Origin: UBA6623 sp965238125 | GTDB taxonomy: Bacteria > Acidobacteriota > Terriglobia > Bryobacterales > UBA6623 | Direction: 5' to 3' | DNA: 64,000 bases | NCBI GenBank assembly: GCA_965238125.1 | Contig: OZ250179.1 | Location: forward strand, 682,001-746,000 | Shown: positions 1 through 8,849 of the stretch, piece after piece | How positions within the stretch are numbered: the stretch's first letter is position 1 | How the letters are laid out: every line of letters starts with the position of its first letter | Made by a program: the position numbers and the translations under genes | The notes under the pieces: model-generated | The model's input: only the letters and a program-made list of their open reading frames with translations | Database searches by the model: none | What the model was told of the DNA's origin: nothing

Positions 1-2
1 AA

Positions 3-1214
3 TTCATGGAACTCTACGGGGGAGGTTATTCCTCGGAGTGGTTCTTCTCGAAAGTCCTCGAAACCCTCGAAAAAGCCCCGGAAGTGTACGCCGCCGCCGA
101 CCGCTTTCTCGAAGCCGGCGATTGGCTGGTGGGACGGCTCGTCGGACGCGAAAGCCGCTCGGAATGCGCGGCCGGTTACAAGGGCATGTGGATCAAGGGC
201 AAGGGCCGGCCCTCGGCTGACTTTTTCAAAGCCCTCCACCCCGGGCTCGAAAACGTCATCGCCGAGAAGGTCGAAGGCCCCCTCATCCCTGTCGGAGGAA
301 AGGCCGGGGAGCTGACCGCGGAAATGGCCGAGCTAACCGGCCTGACGTCCGGCACGCCCGTCGCCGCCTCGGTCATCGACGCCCACTCGGCCGGCCCGGC
401 TTGCAGTCTTGCCCAAAGCGGGCGGCTGGCCATGATCATGGGAACCTCGCTGTGCCACATGCTGCTCGGCGACCGCAAACAGATCGTCGAAGGATGCGGC
501 GGACTGGTTGAGGACGGCATCATTCCCGGCTTCTGGGGCTACGAAGCCGGGCAGGCTGCCGTGGGAGACATCTACAGCTGGTTTTTCGAGAACGGCTTGA
601 CCGCCGAGATCGAAAAGCAAGCCGAGGCCAAGGGCGTCTCGCCCGAAGATTTGCTCACCCAAAAGGCTGCCGCGCTGCGGCCGGGGGAAAGCGGCTTGCT
701 GGCGCTCGATTGGTGGAACGGCAGCCGCTCGGTTCTGATGGACGCCGAACTAAGCGGCGTGCTCGTCGGGATGACGCTGACGACGCGCTCCGAGGAGATC
801 TACCGCGCTCTGGTGGAGTCGACAGCCTTCGGCACCCGGCAGGTGATCGAAACATTCGAGCAACAGGGGGTCCCCATTCGCGATATCGTGGCTTGCGGAG
901 GCTTGCCGGAAAGAAGCCCGTTCGTGATGCAAATCTTCGCCGACGTGACGGGCCGCGAGATCTTGCTGCCGCGCTCGTTTCAGGCCTCCGGTCTTGGGGC
1001 GGCCATTCACGGCGCCGTAGCGGCCGGCTGCTACCCCGACTTCCCGGCGGCGATCGGCGCCATGGCCGGGTTGCAACAGACTCGCTATCGACCTGATCCC
1101 GAGGCCGGCGCCGTCTACGACAAGCTGTTTGCTGAATATGTCTCGCTTCACGACTATTTCGGGCGCGGCGCCAACGACGTCATGAAGAGCCTCAAACAAT
1201 TGCGGCGGCGGTAG
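3..1214 (+). CDS. araB: Ribulokinase (FGGY family), 5' end cut by the window
   Basis: Phosphorylates L-ribulose to L-ribulose 5-phosphate in cytosolic L-arabinose catabolism. About 400 residues of the C-terminal part are visible; full ribulokinases have about 550, and the frame is open to the left edge, so the first ATG (base 6) is probably internal. Seen: a substrate-site region with SVIDAHSAG, the ATP-fold MGTSLCHM segment, the DGIIPGFWGYEAGQAAVGD stretch typical of AraB, and a C-terminal ACGGLPERSPF nucleotide-site motif, ending in the family-like YFGRGANDVM tail. No arabinose isomerase or epimerase gene is visible to its right. Another FGGY pentulose kinase is the main alternative. Confidence 0.85.
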   Translation, partial: FMELYGGGYSSEWFFSKVLETLEKAPEVYAAADRFLEAGDWLVGRLVGRESRSECAAGYKGMWIKGKGRPSADFFKALHPGLENVIAEKVEGPLIPVGGKAGELTAEMAELTGLTSGTPVAASVIDAHSAGPACSLAQSGRLAMIMGTSLCHMLLGDRKQIVEGCGGLVEDGIIPGFWGYEAGQAAVGDIYSWFFENGLTAEIEKQAEAKGVSPEDLLTQKAAALRPGESGLLALDWWNGSRSVLMDAELSGVLVGMTLTTRSEEIYRALVESTAFGTRQVIETFEQQGVPIRDIVACGGLPERSPFVMQIFADVTGREILLPRSFQASGLGAAIHGAVAAGCYPDFPAAIGAMAGLQQTRYRPDPEAGAVYDKLFAEYVSLHDYFGRGANDVMKSLKQLRRR

Positions 1215-1631
1215 TGAGCACCCGTTGCGGAGGGAGTCCGGCTTGGGTCGAGCGCCCCCGAAAGCTTTCGCTTGCAGCCGCTTCCCGCTGCCCCCGGCAA
1301 TGCCGACGCGCGGAGCAAGAGCTTGACAACACTTGCCCTGCAAGGGATCGAACTTCGCGCCCTTTTGGCCCCTTATCGCAAACAATGAACTGTAAATAGG
1401 TCATAAGTCCGCCATAATTCAGAGCGGATTTCCGGGCGCTCAATTCTCGCTCACGCTCACCCCGCCATCCGTAGCAACCGGAGGTCACCCGAACGGTTGT
1501 GCCGGCACTCCGGCCGCCGAATCTCCCGACGGGGGTGGCAGGGTGTATGGCGACCACTTTGCTGCTCGTTTTCCTGCCTCGCCTTGTCGCGTTGATTGGG
1601 ACTATCGCCATCGCGGCAGGCGTGTGAACAG
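1215..1631. other. Intergenic gap between convergent genes
   Basis: About 417 bases between the stop codons of araB (+) and relA (-). No convincing coding frame, tRNA or dispersed repeat copy was found. The only structure noted is the 12-bp palindrome CGAAAGCTTTCG at 1259-1270, 45 bases after the araB stop; it lacks a T-tract, so it is at best a weak terminator candidate. Confidence 0.5.
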
Positions 1632-3821
1632 CTACTTTCGTCGACTGCGGCGCACGTCACGAACCCCGGGAATGCCCTTCATCCCGGCGATTACGCGATC
1701 CAGCTGCTCAACGTTGTGAATCTCGAGAAACATCTCCACCGCGGCGAGACCGCTTTTTTCTTTACGGGGCCGGCTCTCGACACTCGAAATATTGACTTTT
1801 TCGTTCGAGACGCCGGCGCTTAGGTCAGCCAGAATGCCGGGACGATCCTGGAGGTGAATCAACAAGTGGGTGCGGTAGGCGACGTCGGGACCGCGGGACC
1901 ATTCGACTTCAAGGCGCCGCTCGGCCTCGTACATCAAGTTTTGGACATTCGAGCAGGTCGCCGCATGGACGGCAACGCCCTTGCCGCGCGTGACGTACCC
2001 GACGATCGCTTCGCCCTTGATCGGGTTGCAGCAGCGCGCCCGGTACACCAAAATGTCGTCAATCCCCTTCACGGTGAGCGCGCCCTCCTCGCCCGCGGCC
2101 GGTGACTGCTTCGTGGGGGGGGCGGAAGGCGCTTCGGGCTGTGGGAACAGCTTCGTCACGATGTGCCGCGCTGAATACTTTCCGTATCCAAGCGCCGCGT
2201 AGAGATCCTTCGGGTGAGTGCAACCGTACTCCTGGCAGATTTCGGCAAGAGCTTTCTCGTCGACCTTGCGAAATGAGACCTTCAGGCGGCGGGCTTCTTT
2301 GTCCAGTAGCTTGAGGCCGATCTGCTCGGCCTTCTCCCGCTCCCGGGTGTTCAACCAATGCTTGATCTTATTGCGGGCGCGGGAAGTCTTGACGCTTGCA
2401 AGCCAATCGCGACTCGGCGTATGGTTCGCCTGCGTGAGGATCTCGATGATATCGCCGTTACGCAGGTGGTAGGTAAGGGGAACAATGCGGCCGTTCACTT
2501 TGGCGCCGACGCAGCGGTGGCCCACCTCGGTGTGGATAGCGTAGGCGAAATCGACGGGTATGGCGCCGCGGGGAAGGACCATCAGCTTACCTTGCGGCGT
2601 AAAGACGTAAACTTCCTCGGGGTAGAGATCGATCTTGAGCGTTGACAGAAAATCGCTTGGATCTTTCATGTCCCGCTGCCACTCGACGAGTTGACGCAAC
2701 CACGCCATGCGACTGTCTTCGCCGTCGGCGCCGTGCCGCCCCTCCTTGTATTTCCAGTGAGCGCAAATGCCCTGGTCGGCCATGTTATGCATCTCTTCCG
2801 TCCGAATTTGCACTTCGAACGTGCGACCGTGCTCGTCAATGACCGACGTGTGCAGCGACTGGTAGAGGTTGGGACGGGGCGTGGCGATAAAGTCCTTGAT
2901 GCGCCCCGGGACCGGGCGCCATAAACCGTGAATCACGCCAAGCGCGGCGTAACAGTTCCGTTCCGAATCGGTAATCACGCGCAAAGCCAGCAGATCATAG
3001 ACCTGGTCGAGCGTGATTTGCTGCTCCTGGAGCTTGCGATAGATCGAATAGGGCCGCTTGACGCGACCATCGAGGACAGCGGGCACGCCGGCCTCCTCAA
3101 GCGCCGCGGCCAGCACTTGCTTGGTCCGCGCCAGGAAAGTTTCGTTGGCGCCCCGATCCTGGTCGATCAGCGTCGTGATTTCCTCGTAGGCGTGAGGTTC
3201 GAGATAAGACAAGGACAGATCCTCGAGTTCGCCTCGCATTTTTCCCATCCCCAAGCGCAAGGCGACGGGCGCATAGATTTCCAGCGTCTCGCGGGCAATG
3301 CGCTGTTGCCTTTCCGGCTCCAGGTACTGGAGAGTGCGCATATTGTGCAACCGGTCGGCGAGCTTGACGAGAATGACACGAATGTCCTCGACCATCGCCA
3401 GCAGCATCTTACGGAAGCTCTCCGCCTGCCGCTCCTCGGCCGAGTAGTCGCCGAGTTTGCTCAACTTCGTGACGCCTTGCACACAGCGAGCAACTTCGGG
3501 GCCGAAGCGACGGCGGATCATCGCGATGCCGACCCTGGTGTCTTCCACCAGATCATGGAGCAACCCGGTCACGATGCAAACCGGATCCAGCCGCATATCG
3601 GCCAGCAGATGAGCCACCTCGACGGGATGACTCATGTAGGGTTCGCCGGACTTGCGAAGTTGGGTCCCGTGGCGTTCAACCGCGAAGTCAAACGCTCTTT
3701 GCACTAACGAGACGTCGTCATGGGGCCGGAGATCGGCGAGCTTATCTTGCAGCTCACGGAAGCGGAGTTCGATGGTCTGCAATGCCGGCGGTGGTCCGCT
3801 CGTCGTGGGGTCGGTGGCCAT
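1632..3821 (-). CDS. relA: Bifunctional (p)ppGpp synthetase/hydrolase, RelA/SpoT (Rel)
   Basis: Makes and degrades the stringent-response alarmone (p)ppGpp in the cytosol. At 729 residues it has the standard long-RSH length. Domains in order: HD hydrolase domain (residues ~35-190, intact HD pair at H89-D90 in HDLVEDT, so hydrolysis looks active); synthetase domain (~230-350, with YSIYRKLQ and NLYQSLHTSV); TGS domain (~390-455, VYVFTPQGK); a conserved Cys region (RCCNPIKGE); and a C-terminal ACT domain (~655-729). Both catalytic halves look intact, which suggests a single bifunctional Rel. It lies downstream of a terminator that ends the exbD/TPR transcript, so it probably has its own promoter. 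Confidence 0.95.
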   Translation of the reverse strand: MATDPTTSGPPPALQTIELRFRELQDKLADLRPHDDVSLVQRAFDFAVERHGTQLRKSGEPYMSHPVEVAHLLADMRLDPVCIVTGLLHDLVEDTRVGIAMIRRRFGPEVARCVQGVTKLSKLGDYSAEERQAESFRKMLLAMVEDIRVILVKLADRLHNMRTLQYLEPERQQRIARETLEIYAPVALRLGMGKMRGELEDLSLSYLEPHAYEEITTLIDQDRGANETFLARTKQVLAAALEEAGVPAVLDGRVKRPYSIYRKLQEQQITLDQVYDLLALRVITDSERNCYAALGVIHGLWRPVPGRIKDFIATPRPNLYQSLHTSVIDEHGRTFEVQIRTEEMHNMADQGICAHWKYKEGRHGADGEDSRMAWLRQLVEWQRDMKDPSDFLSTLKIDLYPEEVYVFTPQGKLMVLPRGAIPVDFAYAIHTEVGHRCVGAKVNGRIVPLTYHLRNGDIIEILTQANHTPSRDWLASVKTSRARNKIKHWLNTREREKAEQIGLKLLDKEARRLKVSFRKVDEKALAEICQEYGCTHPKDLYAALGYGKYSARHIVTKLFPQPEAPSAPPTKQSPAAGEEGALTVKGIDDILVYRARCCNPIKGEAIVGYVTRGKGVAVHAATCSNVQNLMYEAERRLEVEWSRGPDVAYRTHLLIHLQDRPGILADLSAGVSNEKVNISSVESRPRKEKSGLAAVEMFLEIHNVEQLDRVIAGMKGIPGVRDVRRSRRK

Positions 3822-3844
3822 CAGGTCAAACCGATGCCTCGGGG

Positions 3845-3882
3845 CAAAAAGAAAGACCCCGAGGACTTACGCCCTCAGGGTC
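3845..3882 (-). terminator. Intrinsic terminator after the TPR lipoprotein gene
   Basis: On the minus strand, shortly after the TPR gene stop, arms at 3873-3882 and 3855-3864 pair over 10 positions with one C/A mismatch and an 8-nt loop. They are followed on the RNA by a U-rich tail (complement of AAAAAGAAA at 3846-3854). This is the form of a Rho-independent terminator and separates the tonB/exb transcript from relA. Confidence 0.8.
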
Positions 3883-3902
3883 ATTATAGAAACTTGGGGG
3901 AA

Positions 3903-4772
3903 TTACTCCCCTTCTTGGAACAGATCCTGCGTGCCCGCCTCGGCGACCCGTTTCTTGGCGTCTAGGGTTTTCTGGACCCAATCATCGGCCTGGGCGGTAT
4001 ACTCGTCGTGCTCTTCCTTGGTTTCGGCAAGGTCGGCCCGCTCGCGATAAAGCAGGTTCAGGTAAGCCATGGCGTCCCCGTAATCGGGATCCAGCTCGAT
4101 GGCCTTCCGGAGATGATCCATCCCGCCTTCGACGATCGACAGGCCGTTTTCCAACAGTTCCTCCCGCGCCTCGTTGCAAGCCGCGCGGTCCTTGCGCGAG
4201 AGCCGGCGATTGGTGTCGCACCAGACCTTGAGCGGACCCGAGTCTTCCTGCTTCATGTAGTAAGTAGCCCGCGCGTCGAGACGCGGCTGATAAGCCTCGG
4301 TCCAAGCGATGACGCCCATGGTGTAACGAGCTTGCTTATTGGTCGGATCGGCGGCGATCAGCCTGGTGTAGGTTTCCTTCGCCTCGTCCATCTTGTCTCC
4401 CATATTGAAGTAGAGGCTGCCCACGTAGGCAAGCGCCGATGCGTTGTCGGGCTCCTTTCTCAACACGTCCTCGAACACGCCGAGAGCCTTGTCGGCGATT
4501 TTAAGATTCTCGTCCGACATTCCGCCCGGAATGTACTGCATCATGTACGAAGTCGCCAGATACTGTTGCGCGGTGAGCAACTCCGGATCGAGCTCAAACG
4601 CTTTTTCGAAGTGGATGGCGGCAAAAGCGTAATCGGAGCGGCCGAAGGCGTTAACTCCTTGATTCAGCTCGCTGCGAGCCTTCAGGTAGTTAACCTTCTC
4701 TTGACAGCCCAGCGAGAGCACGCCGAGCATCAGCGCCGCCGCCAGGCAGGCGATCGTTGCTTTCTTGTTCAT
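3903..4772 (-). CDS. TPR-repeat lipoprotein of the TonB/Exb cluster
   Basis: Function unknown. The start at 4772 is chosen because it gives a lipoprotein signal peptide (MNKKATIACLAAALMLG with lipobox LSLGC near residue 23) and is preceded by a strong GGAGG ribosome site; a longer frame reaches 4850. The mature protein (289-residue precursor) is made of tetratricopeptide-like helical pairs (for example FGRSDYAFAAIHFEKAFELD and ASALAYVGSLYFNMGD), so it is probably a membrane-anchored periplasmic scaffold. It is the last gene of the tonB-exbB-exbD-exbD run and is followed by an intrinsic terminator. TPR proteins in this position are common in acidobacterial Ton/Tol-like clusters; the partner is not known. 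Confidence 0.8.
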   Translation of the reverse strand: MNKKATIACLAAALMLGVLSLGCQEKVNYLKARSELNQGVNAFGRSDYAFAAIHFEKAFELDPELLTAQQYLATSYMMQYIPGGMSDENLKIADKALGVFEDVLRKEPDNASALAYVGSLYFNMGDKMDEAKETYTRLIAADPTNKQARYTMGVIAWTEAYQPRLDARATYYMKQEDSGPLKVWCDTNRRLSRKDRAACNEAREELLENGLSIVEGGMDHLRKAIELDPDYGDAMAYLNLLYRERADLAETKEEHDEYTAQADDWVQKTLDAKKRVAEAGTQDLFQEGE

Positions 4773-4855
4773 TTCGAAACCTCCTTCGGCATTCCCGATC
4801 GTCCCGTCAGCCGGCCTCCCCGCGGGGCCGGAAGAGAAAGGGAAGCCCAAGGGCG

Positions 4856-5284
4856 TCAGAACGCGCCCTCGAGATCCTCCGTCATCAAACCAATCTTGTC
4901 TACCCCGGCGCCTTTCGCGATGTCGATGACCTCGGCCACCTCGCGGAAATCCAATGACGGCGCTCCGCGGATGAACATCACTCTCTGCGCGCGCGTCTTG
5001 AAAATATCCCGCAACCGCTCCTCAAGCACGCCTTTTTGGGCCGGCTCGCGGTTGATCATGATGCGACGGTCGGCAGCGATCGAGACCACCACGGTGCGGG
5101 CGTCGTCGGGCGGCGGCGTGTCCTCTTCATTCTCATCGGGTTGGGGAACAAGCGCTTCCAGCCCCTTGGGCGTGAGCGGCGTGATCACCATGAAAATAAT
5201 CAATAAAACGAGAAGCACGTCGATCATCGGCGTCATGTTGATGTCATACATGACAGCGCCGCCCTCTTTCATTTCCATTGACAT
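4856..5284 (-). CDS. exbD: ExbD/TolR-type biopolymer transport protein (second copy)
   Basis: Component of the proton-driven ExbB-ExbD motor that energises TonB. It has 142 residues, with one N-terminal membrane helix at ~18-38 (VLLVLLIIFMVITPL) preceded by NMTPMIDV, where the Asp is the conserved proton-path residue, then a periplasmic domain. An AGGAGG site precedes the ATG. It is 46 bases from the upstream exbD and differs from it mainly in the periplasmic part, so the two are diverged paralogues that may form a heteromeric stator. Confidence 0.92.
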   Translation of the reverse strand: MSMEMKEGGAVMYDINMTPMIDVLLVLLIIFMVITPLTPKGLEALVPQPDENEEDTPPPDDARTVVVSIAADRRIMINREPAQKGVLEERLRDIFKTRAQRVMFIRGAPSLDFREVAEVIDIAKGAGVDKIGLMTEDLEGAF

Positions 5285-5330
5285 TGCTGTGTCCTCCTGA
5301 TGATTCCAACTGCCTTGAGCGTGCGCTCCC

Positions 5331-5777
5331 CTACATCGTCACGACCGGCGAGTCGCCGGCGCCTTGAATCTTTTCGGTCAACAAGCCCAACCCGTCCACG
5401 CCGACGGCGCGAAGCACATTAATCACCTCGACAACCTTCTCATAGCGGGAGCGAGCGTCGGCCTTGATGTAGACGGTCTTGTCGAGCTTATTGTCCACCG
5501 CATCTTCGATTTGCAAGCCCAGCTCCTCGAGCTGGATTATGCCGCGACCCAGAAAGACCTTTCCGTCACGAGTGATCGCGACCACCAGAGCATCTTCTTT
5601 ATCCGCCTCGTCCATCGAGATCGGATTGCGGGTGCGCACCATGTCGACGCTGACGCCCTTGCTCAACATGGGCGTGATGACCATAAAAATAATAAGCATC
5701 ACCAGCATCACGTCCACCATGGGGGTGACGTTGATGGCCGAAATCGTCTCGCCGCCGATTCTTTGCTTCTTTGCCAT
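5331..5777 (-). CDS. exbD: ExbD/TolR-type biopolymer transport protein (first copy)
   Basis: Stator subunit of the ExbB-ExbD proton channel in the inner membrane. It has 148 residues; the motif INVTPMVDVMLVMLIIFMVI carries the membrane helix and the conserved channel Asp, followed by a periplasmic domain (DKTVYIKADARSRYEKVVEVI is typical of ExbD). A GAGGAG ribosome site lies upstream. It sits 74 bases after exbB and directly before a second exbD. Two exbD genes after one exbB is a common acidobacterial arrangement. Confidence 0.93.
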   Translation of the reverse strand: MAKKQRIGGETISAINVTPMVDVMLVMLIIFMVITPMLSKGVSVDMVRTRNPISMDEADKEDALVVAITRDGKVFLGRGIIQLEELGLQIEDAVDNKLDKTVYIKADARSRYEKVVEVINVLRAVGVDGLGLLTEKIQGAGDSPVVTM

Positions 5778-5851
5778 GTCTACTCCTCATCCCGTCGGGT
5801 GGCGGGATTTCCGGCCCGCCGCCGAAGGGAATCGATTCGATACGCGAATAG

Positions 5852-6580
5852 CTAGTTCGCCGAGGCCTTCTGGGTCCTCTTCAGAAAGTAGTCGATCAAC
5901 TCGGAACTGGCGTTATCCATCTCGACGCCGAAGCCCTGGACTTTGGAGTTGAAGTAGTTGTACATCCAGACCGCCGGAATGGCCACGAACAGACCGATCG
6001 CCGTCGCCACGAGCGCTTCGGAAATGCCGCCCGCGACGGCGCCCAGACCGGTCGACTTTTCGGTCGAAATGCCCTGGAACGCGTTGATGATGCCGACCAC
6101 GGTGCCGAACAGGCCCACGAACGGGGCGGTCGAACCGATCGTCGCCAATCCGCTCAAGCCGCGCTGCAACTCGGCGTTGACGATCGCGTGAGCGCGCTCC
6201 AACGCCCGTTGCGACGACTCGATCGTCTCCCCGGGTATTTCCGTACCGGACTCGTGAGCGCTGAACTCCTGCAACCCGGCGACGACAACCTTGGCCAGAT
6301 GGCTCTTCTTGTGCCGCTCGGCGAGCTTGACGGCATCGTCCAGATTGCCGTCGCGCAAGGCGCCCGCCACCGCCGGTGCAAACGCTTTCGACTGCTTCCT
6401 CGCGCCGTTGAAAGCGATGTAACGGTCAATCATGACGCCGATCGACCAGGCCGACATCACGAACATGACGATGACCACCGAGCGAGCGGCGAATCCCATC
6501 TGATTCCACATCGACACCATGTCGAAACCGATTTCTTGTTGCAGCAGCAACATTCCCCAAAGTGAAAACTGCGTAAGCAT
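5852..6580 (-). CDS. exbB: MotA/TolQ/ExbB proton channel protein
   Basis: Inner-membrane channel subunit that uses the proton gradient to drive TonB through ExbD. It has 242 residues: an N-terminal membrane helix (~28-48), a cytoplasmic loop, and two C-terminal helices containing the family signature GLSGLATIGSTAPFVGLFGT and a TAIGLFVAIPAVWMYNYF helix. An AGGAGG ribosome site is 6-7 bases before the ATG. It follows tonB in the same direction. TolQ is the alternative name, but no tolA, tolB or pal is present, so an ExbB role with TonB is preferred. Confidence 0.93.
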   Translation of the reverse strand: MLTQFSLWGMLLLQQEIGFDMVSMWNQMGFAARSVVIVMFVMSAWSIGVMIDRYIAFNGARKQSKAFAPAVAGALRDGNLDDAVKLAERHKKSHLAKVVVAGLQEFSAHESGTEIPGETIESSQRALERAHAIVNAELQRGLSGLATIGSTAPFVGLFGTVVGIINAFQGISTEKSTGLGAVAGGISEALVATAIGLFVAIPAVWMYNYFNSKVQGFGVEMDNASSELIDYFLKRTQKASAN

Positions 6581-6678
6581 GAAACCTTCCTCCTATTCGC
6601 ATTCTTAAGAATCGATTCAAACCGCGCCCCATGCCGGCGATCCCGGCCGGAGACACGAAAAGTTCGGCCCCGCCCGCC

Positions 6679-7413
6679 TCAACCCGTCAGGGTAAAGTTG
6701 ACATCGACCTGGGTTACGACCTCCACCGGCTGTCCGTTCAGCAGGGTGGGCTTGTAACGCCATTGCTTAACCGCCTGCAGCGCCGAGGGGATCAGCAGAG
6801 GGTGACCGCTGAGCACCTCGAGCTTTTCGATCGAGCCGTTTTTGGCGATGATGGCCGTTAGCTTGACCGTGCCTTGAATACGGGCCTGCCGGGCCAGGGG
6901 CGGATATACCGGCCTCACTTGGCGGATCAAATTGGCCTTTTGCACCGCACCGCCCACGCGAATGCGTTTCGGCGGCGGCGGCTTCTTCTTGACCGGCGGC
7001 GGCGGCGGCGCCACTAAGGGCGTGCTCGAAATGATGCTGCCGATCACGCCCCCCAGCCCGCCTCCTATCGCTCCGCCGCCAATGCCGCCCACGACTCCGG
7101 CGATACTAGCCGCCGGCGGGGCCTCGTCCTGAATAATCGCCACGCGATCCGGAATCGCCACCGGCGTCGCCATCGGGTTGAACTGTTCGGGAATAATCTT
7201 TCGCGTCACGATCGGCGGCGGCGCCGGGGGCGGCGGCGGCGGCGGCGCCACCAAGAAACCCATCAATTCCGTGGCCGGCAACTCGTAGTAGTTGAGCAGG
7301 GGAAACAAGATCCCCACGCCAAGCAACAGCAGCTGCAAACCGCAAGATAAGGCCATGGCCCAGGGTGTTCTGGTTTTTCCAATCGCCGTTTCCATCAAGC
7401 TCTGTTCAAACAT
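6679..7413 (-). CDS. tonB: Energy transducer TonB, Pro-rich acidobacterial type
   Basis: Links the ExbB/ExbD motor to outer-membrane TonB-dependent receptors. It has 244 residues: a membrane helix (~20-40), two proline runs (PPPPPPPAPPP and PPPPPVKKKPPPP) flanking a Gly-rich linker, and a C-terminal TonB domain (~155-244) with VRPVYPPLARQARIQGTV and QWRYKPTLLNGQPVEVVT. This linker and C-terminal type is very common in Acidobacteriota. The 78-base gap to secF allows its own promoter; a TTGACA lies about 50 bases before the ATG but without a well-spaced -10. A GAGGGG ribosome site is present. Confidence 0.92.
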   Translation of the reverse strand: MFEQSLMETAIGKTRTPWAMALSCGLQLLLLGVGILFPLLNYYELPATELMGFLVAPPPPPPPAPPPIVTRKIIPEQFNPMATPVAIPDRVAIIQDEAPPAASIAGVVGGIGGGAIGGGLGGVIGSIISSTPLVAPPPPPVKKKPPPPKRIRVGGAVQKANLIRQVRPVYPPLARQARIQGTVKLTAIIAKNGSIEKLEVLSGHPLLIPSALQAVKQWRYKPTLLNGQPVEVVTQVDVNFTLTG

Positions 7414-7491
7414 GGTTCTATCCCCTCATTAATTCTCGGCTGAACAGTCTATCACGTTCTGTCAACAGTTTCGCGGCGCGCGCGCAATTTT

Positions 7492-8670
7492 TTATCTCGA
7501 TCGGCGCCCGCCGCCCGCCTTGGCGGCGGCCGACCCCTGCCACCATAGCAAAATCGGACCGGCAATGAAAACGGATGAATACGTCCCTACAATCACTCCC
7601 ACGACCAGGGCGAACGAGAATCCCCGCAGCACTTCTCCACCGAACAAGAATAGCGCCAACACCGCCACCAGTGTCAACCCCGAGGTCAGCACCGTCCGGG
7701 TCAGCGTCTGATTGATACTCAGGTTCAGCAACTGCTCAAGAGGTTGCCGTCTGGTCAGCTTCCGATTCTCCCGTACGCGGTCGAAAATCACAATCGAATC
7801 GTTCATCGAATAACCGACCAGCGTCAGCAGACCGGCGATCACGGGCAACTCGATCTCGCGGTCAAACAGCGAAAAGAAGCCCAGCGTGATGAAAACGTCA
7901 TGAAAAACCGCAGCAACCGCCGCCACCCCGTAAATCCACTCAAAGCGGAACGCGATATAGAGCAGCATCCCGCCCAGCGCCGCCAGCGTCGCGTTGCGGG
8001 CTTGCCGTTGCAGGTCGGCGCCGATCTTCGGCCCGACCACCCCCACGCCGCGAATCGCATACCCGCCAGCGTAGGTCTCCACCGGAAGCGCTGCTATCAT
8101 ATCAGGATTCACACCCGGAACGGAAGCCATGACCGAAAAATCCTTGACCAGCCCCGAGTGCGGCGCCTCGTCGCGAAACGCGATCAGCATCTCGGCGCTT
8201 TCCCGCAGCTCCTCGGCCGTTAAGCCCAGCCCGGCGACCCGGTCGTTGTTTCCCAGCCTCGCCGCCAACGTATCCACACCCGCGTTGTTGAAATTCAGCT
8301 TGCCTTCCTCGGCGGGATAGAGCCCGTCGAGGGTCTCCATGATCCGAGCTCGCCCGGAAGTCAGATCCTGCTCGTCGGCAGCCAGATCGAGGTCGATCTT
8401 GAGTTCGTGACTCTCTCCCATCTCGGTAAAGGGCTGCAAGGCGGCCACCTGCAAACCGCTCTCAGTGAGCGCGGAGCGAATGCGGTCGACATCGGGAGCT
8501 TCGCTGAACTTCACGTAAACCAACGTGCCCCCTTTGAAGTCGATGCCCATCTTCAAACCGCCCTTGGCCACCATACTCGCCGCCCCGGCGACGATCAGCA
8601 CCGCTGAAAGGATCAGAAAGTGCTTGCGCCGCCCGAGAAAGTCAATGTCGGTGAGTTTGAATAATTCCAT
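7492..8670 (-). CDS. secF: Protein translocase subunit SecF
   Basis: With SecD it forms the proton-driven accessory complex of the Sec translocon and pulls on exported proteins from the periplasmic side. It has 392 residues: N-terminal helix (~18-35), the SecF signature MGIDFKGGTLVYVKF, a periplasmic domain, then five helices containing LLTLVGYSMNDSIVIFDRVREN (conserved GYSxNDxIV) and TRTVLTSGLTLVAVLALFLFGG. The first periplasmic domain is longer than in E. coli SecF (323 residues). It lies 179 bases downstream of secD on the same strand. Confidence 0.96.
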   Translation of the reverse strand: MELFKLTDIDFLGRRKHFLILSAVLIVAGAASMVAKGGLKMGIDFKGGTLVYVKFSEAPDVDRIRSALTESGLQVAALQPFTEMGESHELKIDLDLAADEQDLTSGRARIMETLDGLYPAEEGKLNFNNAGVDTLAARLGNNDRVAGLGLTAEELRESAEMLIAFRDEAPHSGLVKDFSVMASVPGVNPDMIAALPVETYAGGYAIRGVGVVGPKIGADLQRQARNATLAALGGMLLYIAFRFEWIYGVAAVAAVFHDVFITLGFFSLFDREIELPVIAGLLTLVGYSMNDSIVIFDRVRENRKLTRRQPLEQLLNLSINQTLTRTVLTSGLTLVAVLALFLFGGEVLRGFSFALVVGVIVGTYSSVFIAGPILLWWQGSAAAKAGGGRRSR

Positions 8671-8849
8671 CGACCCACTGTTCGGGGCCGCTCGATGCCC
8701 TAGACACCGCCGGCCGACAAAAAGTTCCTCAAAATTTAGGTGAATTCACTGAGGTATGACAAAAATACCAATCGCTCCCAGTGACCACGCCGCGGCCGTC
8801 TCTCCCCGCCGGCATGTGTCCCCACGCCCGGCCAACGGCCTTGTTCAAC

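Noticed and set aside
1330..1390. tRNA-like GATCGAAC motif in the araB-relA gap
   Set aside because: No five-pair T-stem and no acceptor pairing on either strand.
4773..4850. Longer N-terminus for the TPR lipoprotein
   Set aside because: It would bury the lipoprotein signal peptide; the ATG at 4772 has a strong ribosome site.
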